A DNA stretch of 64,000 bases, taken from the NCBI RefSeq assembly GCF_014207985.1, contig NZ_JACHMI010000001.1:5191001-5255000 (forward strand), in the 5' to 3' direction. The DNA is from Nonomuraea rubra. Its GTDB lineage: Bacteria > Actinomycetota > Actinomycetes > Streptosporangiales > Streptosporangiaceae. The notes beneath the pieces were generated by a model. That model was not told the origin of the DNA and did not search any database. It saw only the letters and a list, made by a program, of their open reading frames with translations. Shown piece by piece: positions 39,816 to 49,900 of the stretch. The translations under genes were made by a program, and so were the position numbers. Position 1 is the first letter of the stretch. Each line of letters starts with the position of its first letter.

Positions 39816-41798
39816 TCATTCTCCGATCAGAACCTCCTTCAGGTCGGGATCGATCGTGGCCAGGTAGTTCACCACGTTCTCCCGATCTCCAGAGAACCTT
39901 GTGGACGCCGTGGCGGTCACCATTCCCAGCGCGCGACGGTCGGCTTGGTCATCGACACTGCCGTTCTCCCTCAGCCAGGTCAGGAATGCCTTCATCGCCT
40001 GCGGATTCTCGTTGATCTCCGAGTAGGGTCGCAGCCGCCCAGCCTCGTCAGCGATGAGCGGGTCGCTAGGAGGCTGAAATTCCACGGGGGGATCCTCCGA
40101 GGTGTAGCCCTGCGCGATGAGCCCGGCAGCGATCTCGTAGAGGGCTGCGCGCGCCTGCTCGAACTCCTGTTTGTTGACGTCCGGCATCCGGGAATCGGGC
40201 TCCATCGCGGCTGCGACGCCGTCCTTGAGCCCCCAGCTGAGAAACATCCATCCTGCCGCCGCTGGCAACCCCCCTGCGGCGGGGAGGAACAGCATCCCCG
40301 CGTCCATGCCTTTGTCCAGCACTTGGCCGAAGCGTTCGACCCCCTCCTTGTCCCTGAGGTCCGCGGCACCGCGGACGGCCTTCATCGCGGCGAACTGGAT
40401 GCCCGCGACCGTGCCCAGCCGCGCGAACACCTGCTCGACCGAAGTCTGCTGCTGCCGCCCGTGCAGAGGAGGGAAGGCCAGCAGGTGCCGATCCGCTCGC
40501 ACGCCCGCCTCGAAGAGTCGCTGGGTGAGCGCCGCCATGCCCTTGTTGAACGGCTCCATGTGAGCGTTGGTGTCTGTGAACGTCTTCATGAACCGATAGC
40601 TGTCCGTAAGAGACAGGCGGAACCTCGGAGTCGTTCCGACAAGTTTGTCGTCGAACCCACCGAACCGGCTCGGCAGTTGAGAGTCGGGGTCCAGAAAGGC
40701 TGCGCTTGCGGCGAACTCCGTGGCATAAGCCCCGGCGATCTCCGCAAAGTACTTCCGCACCGCATCGTTCCCCACCAGCCCAGGCCCCCGCGTGATCACC
40801 TGGAACGCGAACTCAGCAGCCCCCTCCCCATGCCCCCCATCCTCCTCGTCATACACCCCCGAAGCCGCCGCCAGCACCCGCCCGAACGCATCGCTGGCCT
40901 CCGGATCCCCCGCCACCCACGCGCTCAACCCGTCCAGATCCGTCACCACGGCCCGAGCCGCCGTCGGATCGTGCGACAGGGCGCTGAGGAAGCGTCCGGT
41001 GACGTCCACCCGCCCGGAGTCCGTCAGGTGGCGCCGGGCCACGGCGGTGAGCCACTGGGTCGGGAATGTGCCCTCGCTGACGAGCCAGGACAGCGACTCC
41101 GAGTCGATGCCCTCCCCGCCCCGTTCGAGGTCGCTCATGACCCTGGGGAAGCGGGAGTCCGGGGGAGAGGCGGTGGTGGCGGCGGCGAACAGGCGGCTGA
41201 AGTGGCCGAGGAGCTGCTTCGCCCGCAGCCCCGCGGGGAGGCCGGTGGCAGCGGGGCCGAACAGGTCGAGGAGGTCCTTGGGGAGCGCGATGGTGGCGGT
41301 CGTGCCGAGGCGGCCGAAGAAGGCGGCGGCGAAGTCGGGGTCGTCCCGGTGCGCCAGCACGCGCGCCAGCAGCTCGCTGAAGCGTCGCACGGCGTCGTTC
41401 GGGAGCGGGCTGCTCATGCCGTGCTGGGCTGCCTGGAGGTGCTGCCGGTAGAGGACGGCCATGGCGGCGCCTTCGCGGCGGGACTCCTCCGGGGTGGCGT
41501 ACGGCATCGCGGCCTCGTCGTACGTCACGATGCCCGGCGTCCAGCCGGGGACCCGCCGGCGGATGGCGGCGTTGCGGGCCCGCAGCTTCGGCACCTGCCC
41601 GCGCACCCAGCGTTCGATCTCCACGAACGGCGTCAGCGTCAGCGTGCCGACCCCCAGGCGCGTCAGCTCGGCCCTGATCGCCTGGGTCTGCTCGGCGACG
41701 TCGGCGCCGGCCCGTTCCATGGCGGCGGCGAAGCCGTCCATGCGGGCGGGGTCGATACCCGACACGTCGGGTTTCCAGGGACCATACGGATGAGCCAC
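39816..41798 (-). CDS. Large helical protein, WXG100/DUF6571-like
   Basis: 660 residues, mostly alpha-helical. The first 60 residues (VSGIDPARMDGFAAAMERAG, QTQAIRAELTRLG) resemble the N-terminal hairpin of WXG100-associated actinobacterial proteins. Later segments (FGRLGTTATIALPKDLLDLF, GPGLVGNDAVRKYFAEIAGA, LPAAGGLPAAAGWMFLSWGL) match what I know of DUF6571-type proteins often found beside small WXG-like partners. The C-terminus is charged, with no obvious toxin motif. Probably a type VII secretion-linked or cell-surface factor. ATG 41798. Assignment is tentative. Confidence 0.6.
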   Translation of the reverse strand: MAHPYGPWKPDVSGIDPARMDGFAAAMERAGADVAEQTQAIRAELTRLGVGTLTLTPFVEIERWVRGQVPKLRARNAAIRRRVPGWTPGIVTYDEAAMPYATPEESRREGAAMAVLYRQHLQAAQHGMSSPLPNDAVRRFSELLARVLAHRDDPDFAAAFFGRLGTTATIALPKDLLDLFGPAATGLPAGLRAKQLLGHFSRLFAAATTASPPDSRFPRVMSDLERGGEGIDSESLSWLVSEGTFPTQWLTAVARRHLTDSGRVDVTGRFLSALSHDPTAARAVVTDLDGLSAWVAGDPEASDAFGRVLAAASGVYDEEDGGHGEGAAEFAFQVITRGPGLVGNDAVRKYFAEIAGAYATEFAASAAFLDPDSQLPSRFGGFDDKLVGTTPRFRLSLTDSYRFMKTFTDTNAHMEPFNKGMAALTQRLFEAGVRADRHLLAFPPLHGRQQQTSVEQVFARLGTVAGIQFAAMKAVRGAADLRDKEGVERFGQVLDKGMDAGMLFLPAAGGLPAAAGWMFLSWGLKDGVAAAMEPDSRMPDVNKQEFEQARAALYEIAAGLIAQGYTSEDPPVEFQPPSDPLIADEAGRLRPYSEINENPQAMKAFLTWLRENGSVDDQADRRALGMVTATASTRFSGDRENVVNYLATIDPDLKEVLIGE

Positions 41799-41915
41799 GC
41801 GCCGCTACCTCCCTCGGCCCCGAGGCCGCTGGCCTGGTACGAAGCCCCAACTTTCCCACAGGTACGCCCGCCGCCTGATGATTTTCGGGCGTCGTCCACG
41901 GGGTAGCAGCAGCCA

Positions 41916-43019
41916 GTGAGAGATTGCACGATCGACCAGGTCACGGCGGCCGCCTACCGCGTTCCCACGGAGAGCCCGGAGGGGGACGGCACGCTCGCCT
42001 GGGACGCGACCACGATGGTGGTGGTCACCGTGAGGGCGGCGGGCGTCACCGGGACGGGCTGGACCTACGCCCCGGCCGCCGCGGCCGCGTTCGTCTCCGG
42101 CACGCTCGCCGGCGTGCTGACCGGCGCCGGCGCCGACGGCGTCCCCGCGCTCCACGCCGCCCTGGCGCGCCAGGTGCGCAACGCGGGCCGGCCCGGGATC
42201 GCCGGCTACGCCGTCTCCGCCGTGGACGTGGCCCTGTGGGATCTCAAGGCCCGCCTGATCGGGGTGCCGCTGGCCCGGCTGTGGGGGATGGCCCGCGACC
42301 GGGTCCCGTTGTACGGCTCGGGCGGCTTCACCACGTACGACGACGCCACGACCAGGGCGCAGCTCGCGCGCTGGGTGCACGAGCAGGGCATCGGCCGTGT
42401 CAAGATCAAGATCGGTGAGTCGTCCGGCAGCAGGCCGGACCGCGACCTGCACCGGGTGGCGCTGGCCCGCCGTACGATCGGCGAGGACGCAGAGCTGTAC
42501 GTGGACGCCAACGGCGGCTACACCGCCAAGCAGGCCGTCCGCGTCGCCGAGCGGATGGGCGAGCAGGACGTGACGTGGTTCGAGGAGCCCGTCTCCTCCG
42601 ACGACCTGGCCGGGCTGCGCCTGGTGCGGGAGCGGTGCGCCGCCGACGTCACCGCCGGTGAGTACGGCTGCGACCTGGGCTACTTCACCCGCATGTGCGC
42701 GGCGGGGGCGGTGGACTGCCTCCAGATCGACGCCACGCGCTGCGGCGGCTACAGCGGCTGGTTCGCCGCCACCGCCGTCGCGGCCGGTCACCACCTGGAG
42801 GTGTCCGCGCACTGCGCCCCGAACCTGCACCTCCCGGCCGCGGCGGCGACGATCAACCTGCGGCACATCGAATGGTTCCACGACCACCAGCGCATCGAGG
42901 CGGAGCTGTTCGACGGCGCCGCCGATCCCGGCGGGGGAGAGGCCCGGCCCGGCACGGACACGCCCGGCCACGGTCTGACGCTGAGGGAGGCGGCGGCCGA
43001 ACGCTACCGCGTGGCCTGA
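41916..43019 (+). CDS. Enolase-superfamily enzyme (mandelate racemase/muconate lactonizing type)
   Basis: 367 residues. The capping domain is followed by a TIM barrel with catalytic residues in register: Lys163 and Lys165 in VKIKIG, metal ligands Asp197 (YVDANGG), Glu223 (WFEEPV) and Glu249 (TAGEYG), and a candidate general-base His in SAHCAPNLHL. The pattern fits the mandelate racemase-like dehydratases acting on acid sugars or related carboxylates. GTG 41916 is assigned, without a strong ribosome binding site. It is divergent from the large helical protein gene and alone on its strand. Substrate unknown. Confidence 0.88.
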   Translation: MRDCTIDQVTAAAYRVPTESPEGDGTLAWDATTMVVVTVRAAGVTGTGWTYAPAAAAAFVSGTLAGVLTGAGADGVPALHAALARQVRNAGRPGIAGYAVSAVDVALWDLKARLIGVPLARLWGMARDRVPLYGSGGFTTYDDATTRAQLARWVHEQGIGRVKIKIGESSGSRPDRDLHRVALARRTIGEDAELYVDANGGYTAKQAVRVAERMGEQDVTWFEEPVSSDDLAGLRLVRERCAADVTAGEYGCDLGYFTRMCAAGAVDCLQIDATRCGGYSGWFAATAVAAGHHLEVSAHCAPNLHLPAAAATINLRHIEWFHDHQRIEAELFDGAADPGGGEARPGTDTPGHGLTLREAAAERYRVA

Positions 43020-43110
43020 GCTCAGCCGCGGGTCACGTCATGAACCTGTTGCCCGAACGGAGCCTCAATCGTTAGCCGTCCGCCCGCCTGCCCTGGCTAG
43101 GCTCTCCACC

Positions 43111-43950
43111 ATGGGCCTCGCCTCGATTCCAAGCCCCGCCCAAGGGGCCTGGGACCTCGGATTCATCCCGATCCGCGCCTACGCCTTGTGCTTCATCGTC
43201 GCGATCGCGTTCGGCATCTGGCTGAGCGAGCGCCGCTGGCGCGCCCGCGGCGGCGAGAAGGGCCTGATCGGCGACATCGCGTTCCCCGCGGTGATCTTCG
43301 GCCTGATCGGCGCCCGCCTCTACCACGTCATCACCGACTGGCAGACCTACTTCGGCCCGCGCGCGATCAAGGAGCCCTACCAGGCGCTGTTCATCTGGGA
43401 GGGCGGGCTGAGCATCTGGGGCGCGGTCGCCCTGGGAGGCGTGGGAGTGTGGCTGGCCTGCCGCCGCCGGGGCGTGCCCCTGGGCGCGGTGGCCGACACG
43501 GTCGCGCCCGGCATCGCGTTCGGGCAGGCGATCGCCCGCTGGGGCAACTGGTTCAACCAGGAGCTGTACGGCAGCCCCACCACCCTGCCGTGGGGCCTGG
43601 AGATCGACCAGGCGCACGGTGGCGAGCCGGGCGTGCTCTACCACCCCACGTTCCTGTACGAGTCGCTGTGGGACGCGGCCCTCGGCTTCGCCCTGATCCT
43701 GGCCGGGCGGCGGTACGCGCTGCACCACGGCCGGCTGTTCGCCCTCTACGTCGCCGGCTACACGTTCGGGCGGTTCTGGATCGAGGGGCTGCGGATCGAC
43801 CCGGTCGGCGGGGTGGACCACGCGGTGCTGCTCCTGGGCTTGCGGATCAACCAGTGGACGTCGATCCTGCTGTTCGCCGGCGCGCTGGTCTACCTCTGGG
43901 TGACGCGCGCCAAGGACACGGAAGAGGTCGTGGTGCCCGCCGCCCGTTAG
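43111..43950 (+). CDS. lgt: Prolipoprotein diacylglyceryl transferase
   Basis: 279 residues with seven membrane segments. Lgt signatures: IRAYALCFIVAIAFGIWL, GLIGARLYHVITDW, the central WEGGLSIWGAVALGG, and the signature ARWGNWFNQELYG including the essential Arg and Asn-Glu pair, followed by YHPTFLYES and RFWIEGLRIDP. It transfers diacylglycerol to lipobox Cys residues in the membrane; the binding lipoprotein at 53.6 kb and the lipoprotein at 39.4 kb would be substrates. High-GC actinomycetes can carry two lgt genes, so this may not be the only copy. Confidence 0.93.
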   Translation: MGLASIPSPAQGAWDLGFIPIRAYALCFIVAIAFGIWLSERRWRARGGEKGLIGDIAFPAVIFGLIGARLYHVITDWQTYFGPRAIKEPYQALFIWEGGLSIWGAVALGGVGVWLACRRRGVPLGAVADTVAPGIAFGQAIARWGNWFNQELYGSPTTLPWGLEIDQAHGGEPGVLYHPTFLYESLWDAALGFALILAGRRYALHHGRLFALYVAGYTFGRFWIEGLRIDPVGGVDHAVLLLGLRINQWTSILLFAGALVYLWVTRAKDTEEVVVPAAR

Positions 43951-44014
43951 CGGAGTCCGGTGGCTCCGCGCACGAGAACGCCCCCGGCCGCTGCTCGCGG
44001 CAGAGGCGCCCTCG

Positions 44015-44060
44015 CGGGGTGGGCAATCGATCCCCTGGATCTGTACTCCTACCCACCCCG
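44015..44060. terminator. Possible bidirectional terminator
   Basis: CGGGGTGGG (44015-44023) can pair with CCCACCCCG (44052-44060) across a 28-nt loop between the convergent lgt and GH31 genes. The loop is long, so the call is weak. A less GC-rich stretch follows towards 44095. Confidence 0.35.
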
Positions 44061-44097
44061 TCCCGTTTATATGCATTTGTCCGTTTTATGTGGAGTG

Positions 44098-46929
44098 TCA
44101 GAACGTGCCGGTCGTGGTGCCGGCGCTGCCGCTCGCCGGAGTGGTGAGCACGGTGTTGGCGCCGGGCTGCCACTGGTCGGCGGTGTCGGGGAAGTTCGCC
44201 TCCTGCCGCTTGACGCACTTCCACTCGACCGCGGTGCCGGGCGGGAGCTTGCCGATCGTGCCCGTCCAGGTCGGGTAGGCGGTCGGCGACAGCTTGACCG
44301 CGGACGCCACCGACCACGCCCCGAGCTGCGGCGCGCTGCCCACCGCGTAGACCGACTGGCCGGGCGTGGTGGTGCCGTTGTGGCAGGTGAACGTGGCCGA
44401 CACCGGCGCCTGGCCGAGCGTGAACGCGAACGTCTTGGCCGTCGTGACGGTCGTGGCCGCCGACTTGGCGACGACGAGGTTGCCGCCCGCGTTGTACCAG
44501 CCGCTGGCGGCCGCGTCGAAGGCGGCCTTGGTGGCGTGCTGGGGGAGCGGGCTGCCGTTCAGCGTGACGGCCGAGGCCTGGGTGTCGGTGACGAGCTCGA
44601 TGACGTTCTGCCTGCTCGCCGGAGCGCCGGGGTAGGTGCCGCCGGCGGCGGCCACCGTCACGGTCGCCGTGCCGCCGGTGAGCTGCTGGCTGATCTGCGT
44701 CGTACGGACGGCGCCGGTCCGGTACCCCGTCGTGGCCCCGTCGTCCTCGTAGAGCGTGAAGCTCGTGGCGGCGGCGTCGGGATGGACGCGGGCGATCAGC
44801 TCGTTCCTGGTGGTGGCGTCGGTGCGCTTGCCCGTGACGTTCATGGTCTGGTCGTCCACGTGCATCTTGGGCAGGATCGCGCCCGCCCGGGCGAAGGCCG
44901 GCAGGCGGAAGACGCCGTTGACCCACAGCGGCCGGTCGGTGAACCACTGGCCGGTGCTGGTCAGCTTCTCGCCCGTGGCGTAGTCGTACCAGGTGCCGGC
45001 GGGGAGGTAGACGTCGCGTTCACGCTCGCCCGCGCCCGCCACCACCGCGACCAGCAGGTCGCGGCCGATGAGCTTCTCGTGGCCGGCCTCGCGCAGGTTC
45101 GGGTCGTTCTGGTGGTAGTACGCGGGAGGCGGCACGACGGGCTCGCCGAACTGGTGGGCCCGGTGGGCGAGGGAGTAGTAGTAGGGCGTCAGCTCGTAGC
45201 GCTGCCGGAGGTTGGCGAGGTTGCTGGCCGTATGGCCGATCTTGTCGGGTGAGGTCTGCGCGCAGTTGCACAGGTTCTCGGTGTGCGGGCGCACCGGCAC
45301 CTCGAACCACGCGCCGTTGGCGAACCACTGCGTGTAGAGCTCGTTCAGGTCGGAGTCGAGCATCTCCCTGCGGAAGCCGCCGATGTCGGAGCCGTAGTAG
45401 TCGATGCCCGACATCGACATGTGCAGCTGCGCGTTCTGCTGCTGGGCGAGCGCGGTCAGCTTGGAGCCGATGTCGGCCGACCACATGGCCACGCCGTGCC
45501 GCTGCATGCCCGCCGCTCCGGATCGGGCCAGCATGAACGGGCGCCTGGTCCCGGAGGCGTAGCCGCGGGCGATGCTCTCGGCCCACTTGAGGTTGTAGAG
45601 GTTGTGGTAGTCGGCGTGGGCGTGCTTGCCCGGCAGCACGCCGGAGGTCCAGTCGCCGGCGTCGTACATCTCCGGCTCGCCCAGGTCCAGCCAGTGGCCC
45701 TGCACCCCGGCGTCGATCAGCGGCTGCCGCTTGACGGCGTGCCAGTGGTCGCCCGCGGCGTCCTGGGTCCAGTCGATCATGCCGCCGCGGCCCCACCAGT
45801 CGTTGGTGGTCAGGTACGCGGGCGCGCAGGCCGCGCAGCCGGCCCGGACGAGATACCCGCGGGAGGCCAGGTCGGCGTGCTCCGGCAGGTTCTTGCCGAC
45901 GTAGGACTCCTCGATCGTCATCAGACCGATGCCCTGGTTCGCCTGGTAGCCGGCGATGGCGGCCGACGGGCTGGGGAAGGCGGTGGTGTCCCAGGTGAGG
46001 GTACCCATTCTGGTGTTGTCGGAGCCCGCCGTCACGCCGCCGAACCATGGCAGGTCCAGCACGAAGCCGTCCACGGGGAACTTCGCCGCGCGCAGCCCGG
46101 AGAGCCGGTTGTCGATCTCGGCCCAGTTGTCGTAGCCGAACTCCGACACCCACATCCCGAACGCCTTCTTCGGCGGCACCGGCGGCCGGCCCGTCAGCTC
46201 CATGTAGTCCTTGCGCAGGTCGGGCAGGTCCGGCCCGGTCATCGTGTACCACCTGAGCTGGTCGCCCCAGGTGTCGACCGTCCACGGGTCGCCGGTCAGG
46301 TTCCACTCCTGCTTGTAGACCTGGTCGAGGAGCAGGCCGTAGTTCAGGTTGGCGGCGCCGACCGCGAACAGCACCGGGATCTGGGCGTTGCCCACCGGGC
46401 CGTTGTCGCCGTCGTACACCATGGCGTTGCCGTACGGGCCGCCCGGGGAGCGGGTGCGGCCCACCCAGTCGCCGTTCGCGCTGCCGCCCGTGAAGAACTG
46501 CTCGCCGAGCCCGTACGCGTGCTGCATCGAGCCCTTGCCGATCGACAGGCCCTTCCACGCCTGGGCCAGGTTGCGCGGGCATGCCTCGTACAGCAGCCTC
46601 GCCGGGTCGGACACCTTCACGCACAGCGTGCCGGCCGTCACCTCGACCTTCATGGCCGCCGTGGTGAGCGTGTTCCCCGAGTGGTTGAAGCTCGAAGGGC
46701 CCGAGTAGTCGGTCTTGGCCACCTGCGGGGTGGTGAAGATCGGCGAGCCGGTCCCCGGCGAGGTGCCGTTCGCCAGCTCGAAGTGCACCAGGTCGTCGTC
46801 CAGGAACTCCACGATCAGGTAGGTGGAGCCGCTGGTGAACTGCACCCGCTGGACGGCCGCCTGCGCGGGCGGCGCGACCAGCAGGGGCAGGAACAGTGCC
46901 GTCAGGATGACGATCGCGCGGGTAGTCAT
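44098..46929 (-). CDS. Secreted GH31 alpha-glucan enzyme with C-terminal CBM20
   Basis: 943 residues with a Sec signal (MTTRAIVILTALFLPLLVAP). The GH31 barrel carries the nucleophile Asp415 in GHWLDLGEPEMYD and the acid/base Asp486 in MWSADIGS. An N-terminal beta-sandwich and a C-terminal DUF5110-type sandwich flank it. The last 100 residues are a CBM20 starch-binding module (FTCHNGTTTPGQSVYAVGSA, LGAWSVASAVKLSP, PGTAVEWKCVK). GH31 enzymes hydrolyse or transglycosylate alpha-glucosides; CBM20 points to starch. The start ATG 46929 overlaps the upstream GH31 stop (ATGA). It is the last gene of the operon. Hydrolase versus transferase cannot be decided from sequence alone. Confidence 0.9.
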   Translation of the reverse strand: MTTRAIVILTALFLPLLVAPPAQAAVQRVQFTSGSTYLIVEFLDDDLVHFELANGTSPGTGSPIFTTPQVAKTDYSGPSSFNHSGNTLTTAAMKVEVTAGTLCVKVSDPARLLYEACPRNLAQAWKGLSIGKGSMQHAYGLGEQFFTGGSANGDWVGRTRSPGGPYGNAMVYDGDNGPVGNAQIPVLFAVGAANLNYGLLLDQVYKQEWNLTGDPWTVDTWGDQLRWYTMTGPDLPDLRKDYMELTGRPPVPPKKAFGMWVSEFGYDNWAEIDNRLSGLRAAKFPVDGFVLDLPWFGGVTAGSDNTRMGTLTWDTTAFPSPSAAIAGYQANQGIGLMTIEESYVGKNLPEHADLASRGYLVRAGCAACAPAYLTTNDWWGRGGMIDWTQDAAGDHWHAVKRQPLIDAGVQGHWLDLGEPEMYDAGDWTSGVLPGKHAHADYHNLYNLKWAESIARGYASGTRRPFMLARSGAAGMQRHGVAMWSADIGSKLTALAQQQNAQLHMSMSGIDYYGSDIGGFRREMLDSDLNELYTQWFANGAWFEVPVRPHTENLCNCAQTSPDKIGHTASNLANLRQRYELTPYYYSLAHRAHQFGEPVVPPPAYYHQNDPNLREAGHEKLIGRDLLVAVVAGAGERERDVYLPAGTWYDYATGEKLTSTGQWFTDRPLWVNGVFRLPAFARAGAILPKMHVDDQTMNVTGKRTDATTRNELIARVHPDAAATSFTLYEDDGATTGYRTGAVRTTQISQQLTGGTATVTVAAAGGTYPGAPASRQNVIELVTDTQASAVTLNGSPLPQHATKAAFDAAASGWYNAGGNLVVAKSAATTVTTAKTFAFTLGQAPVSATFTCHNGTTTPGQSVYAVGSAPQLGAWSVASAVKLSPTAYPTWTGTIGKLPPGTAVEWKCVKRQEANFPDTADQWQPGANTVLTTPASGSAGTTTGTF

Positions 46930-49900
46930 GGCCGGGCCACCACCAGGTTGTCGAGGTTGATCCCACCGGTGTTCGAGGCGTCGTACGCGATCTTGACGGT
47001 GTGGGCGCCCGCGGTGAGCGAGGTGGTCAGCGTGGCCGTGCCCCAGGTGTCCCAGTCGGCGAGGGCGGGCAGCGAGAGCGTGCCCGCGGCGACGCCGTCC
47101 ACGTAGACGGTCCGGGTGGCGGCCACCGTGGTGGAGTAGCGGAACCTCAGCTGGTGGCTGCCCGCCGCGTCCGCCTTGACGGCGAACGTCACCGCGTCCC
47201 CCGCGGTGGCGAACCCGTCGGTGAAGCCGGTGCCGGTGTAGCCGGCGTGGTCGGTGTTGGTGGAGGTGCCGGTCCCGGTGGCGAACTCGGACTCGTAGGC
47301 CGCCTTGTCCACGCCGTTGAGCGTGACGGTGCGGTTCGACGCGGCGCTCGCCAGCTTGACGTGGGTGAGCTGCCGCACCGGGTCCCACCACCAGCCCTCG
47401 GAGGCGGACTTGAGCGCGGCGAGGCTCGCCCGCGCGGTCGCGCCGGTCACCGACGCCGGCTTCGTGCTCGCGACCTGCAGCGTGCCGGTCGTGGTGAGCG
47501 CGGGCACCGTGACGGCCACCGAGTGCGCGGCCCAGTTCTCGGCCGAGGTGATCGTGCGGGTGGCGTTCACCGCGTCCTCGAAGTAGGCGTACGACGTCGT
47601 GCCCGAGGGGTAGATGCGGAAGGTCAGGTTCTGGTACGTGTCGACGCTGTTGCCGATCTCGCCGCCGAGCTGGTAGTCGGCGTTGAGGTTGAGCGGGATG
47701 ATCGCGCCCGGCCTGGCGTAGACGGGGATGCTGTCCAGACCCGCCTGGTACGTCTTGGTGCCGGGCCCGGTGAAGCGGCCGCCGTTCCACAGGTCGTACC
47801 ACTCGCCCGCGGGCAGGTAGACGTTCTTGCTGGTGGCGCCCTGCGTGGTGATCGGCGCCACGAGGAGCTGCGAGCCGAACAGGTACTGCTGGTCGTGCCC
47901 GGCCGCCGCGGCGTCGCCGGGGAAGGCGAAGCTCATGGCGCGCATCATCGGCACCCCGGTCGTGGAGGCGGCCCTGGCCTCGGTGTAGAGGTACGGGATG
48001 AGGTTCATCCGCACGTTGGCGAACGTACGGAAGATGGGCACCACGCTCGTGTTCCCGGTGCGGGCCTGCACGTTCCACGGCGTGCGGGCCTCCGAGACGC
48101 CGGGACTGGCCTTCTCCGAGTGGTACTGCATGATCGGCGAGAACGTGGCCTGCGCCGTCGAGCGCAGGTAGAGCTCGGCGCTCGGGAAGTCGCCGGTGAA
48201 GCCCGCCAGGTCCCACGCCGTGTACGGCACCCCGGACTGCCCCGCGCTGAGCTGGGCCCGCACCGCCTCCTGGAAGGCGGAGAAGCTGGAGTTCTGGTCG
48301 CCCGCCCAGAAGATCGACGTGGTCTGGGCGCCGGTCGTGCCCGCCCTGCTGAAGATCGTCCCGTCGGGCCGCCTGCCCTTGACGTAGGCGTTGTAGGCGC
48401 CGGTGTAGCTGCCCGGGTAGGCGTTGTGCATCTCGTCGCCCTTGCGGCCGTCGGCGAACTGCACGCCCCTGCCGAAGACGGCCTCGCTGCCGTCGGTCTT
48501 GAAGCCGTCCACGCCGACCTCGTCGAGGAGGTAGTCGCGCTTGCTCATCCACCAGTTCGTCGCGGCCGCGCTGGTGAAGTCGGGGATCATGCTGTCGCCG
48601 AACCACTGGCCCGTCGGGATGCGGTACGGGCCGTTGGTCGCGTTCCTGGCGACGTATCCCTGCGCCTGCGCGTACGCCTTGTCGTTGAGGTGCTGCTGCG
48701 GCGCCGCGGGCGGGTTGGTGTCGAAGTTCTCCTTGAAGACCGGGATCTGCCAGAGGATCATCCTGATCCCCTTGCCGTGCGCGTCGGCGACCATGGCCTT
48801 CGGGTCCTGCCACGCGCTGCCCGCCGGGAACGTCAGGTCACCGTAGGCCAGCTTGCCGCTGCCGGGCTTGGCCGTGTACGTGGCGCCGTGCCAGACGTAG
48901 AACGTGGCCTCGTCGCTCCACTGCTCCAGCACCATCGCGGTGTGCGGGATCTGGTACGCCTCCACGTTCGCCAGCTCGGCGGTCACCTCGGCCTGGGTGT
49001 TCCACTCGTTGGCCGACATCCACACCCCGAACGCCCACTTCGGCGGGAGCTGGGGCCGGCCGGTGACGGCCGTGTAGTCGTCCACGATGTCGGCCGGGGT
49101 GCCGGCGAAGAAGTGGTAGTCGAGCGTCGAGTTCAGCCCGCCGCCGGTGTCGACGGTGAAGCCGGCCAGGTCGCTCAGGTGCGTGCCCAGGTTGAAGATC
49201 GCGTAGCGGGTGCCGGAGACGTGCACGCCGTACCCGGCCGAGTTCAGGAAGAACGGCACGCTCAGGTACGTGCGCCGGGTGGCGCCCTGGTCCCGGTACT
49301 GGTTGTAGACGTAGTTGTGCACGTCGGTGCCGCGCTGGTCGAGCCGGTCGTACCGCTCGCCGAAGCCCTCGAAGCGCTCGCCCGGCGGCGACAGGAAGTG
49401 GTCCTCGATCTTCGTGATCGTGGTGACGCCGTCGCTGGCCCAGCCGAGGTTGCGGAACACGGCGGGGTCGTACTGGCGGGTGATCAGCGTCGTGCCGTCG
49501 CCCTTGTAGACCGACAGCCGGTACGGCGATTTCTGGATCTTCAGGACGAGCGAGCTGGTCGAGATCGTCAGCGTGCTGGCGGAGTTCGTCACCGTGTAGC
49601 CGGAGACGCCGGAGATGGACAGCCCCGAGCCGCTGGGGGCGATCTGCGTGCGGAACCGGTCGAGCGCGGGGAAGGCGAAGCGGATCTTCGGCGTGAAGCT
49701 CCCCGCGCTGTCACCGGTCGTGACGTCCACCGACGTGCCGTTGTTCACGAACCCGGTCACGTCCGTCACCGTGCTCCACGACGTGACCGTGAACGCGAAC
49801 GGGCCCGTGCTCTTCTGCCCGCCCCCGTTCACGTCCGCGTTGACCGTGTAGGAGATCTTGTCGCCCCGGGAGAAGGAGCCGAGGTCGATCTTCCAGTAAC

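Noticed and set aside
46930..48813. Upstream in-frame extension of the CBM20 GH31 to 1571 codons
   Set aside because: The extension lies out of frame inside the upstream GH31 gene; a signal peptide starts exactly at ATG 46929, which overlaps the previous stop.
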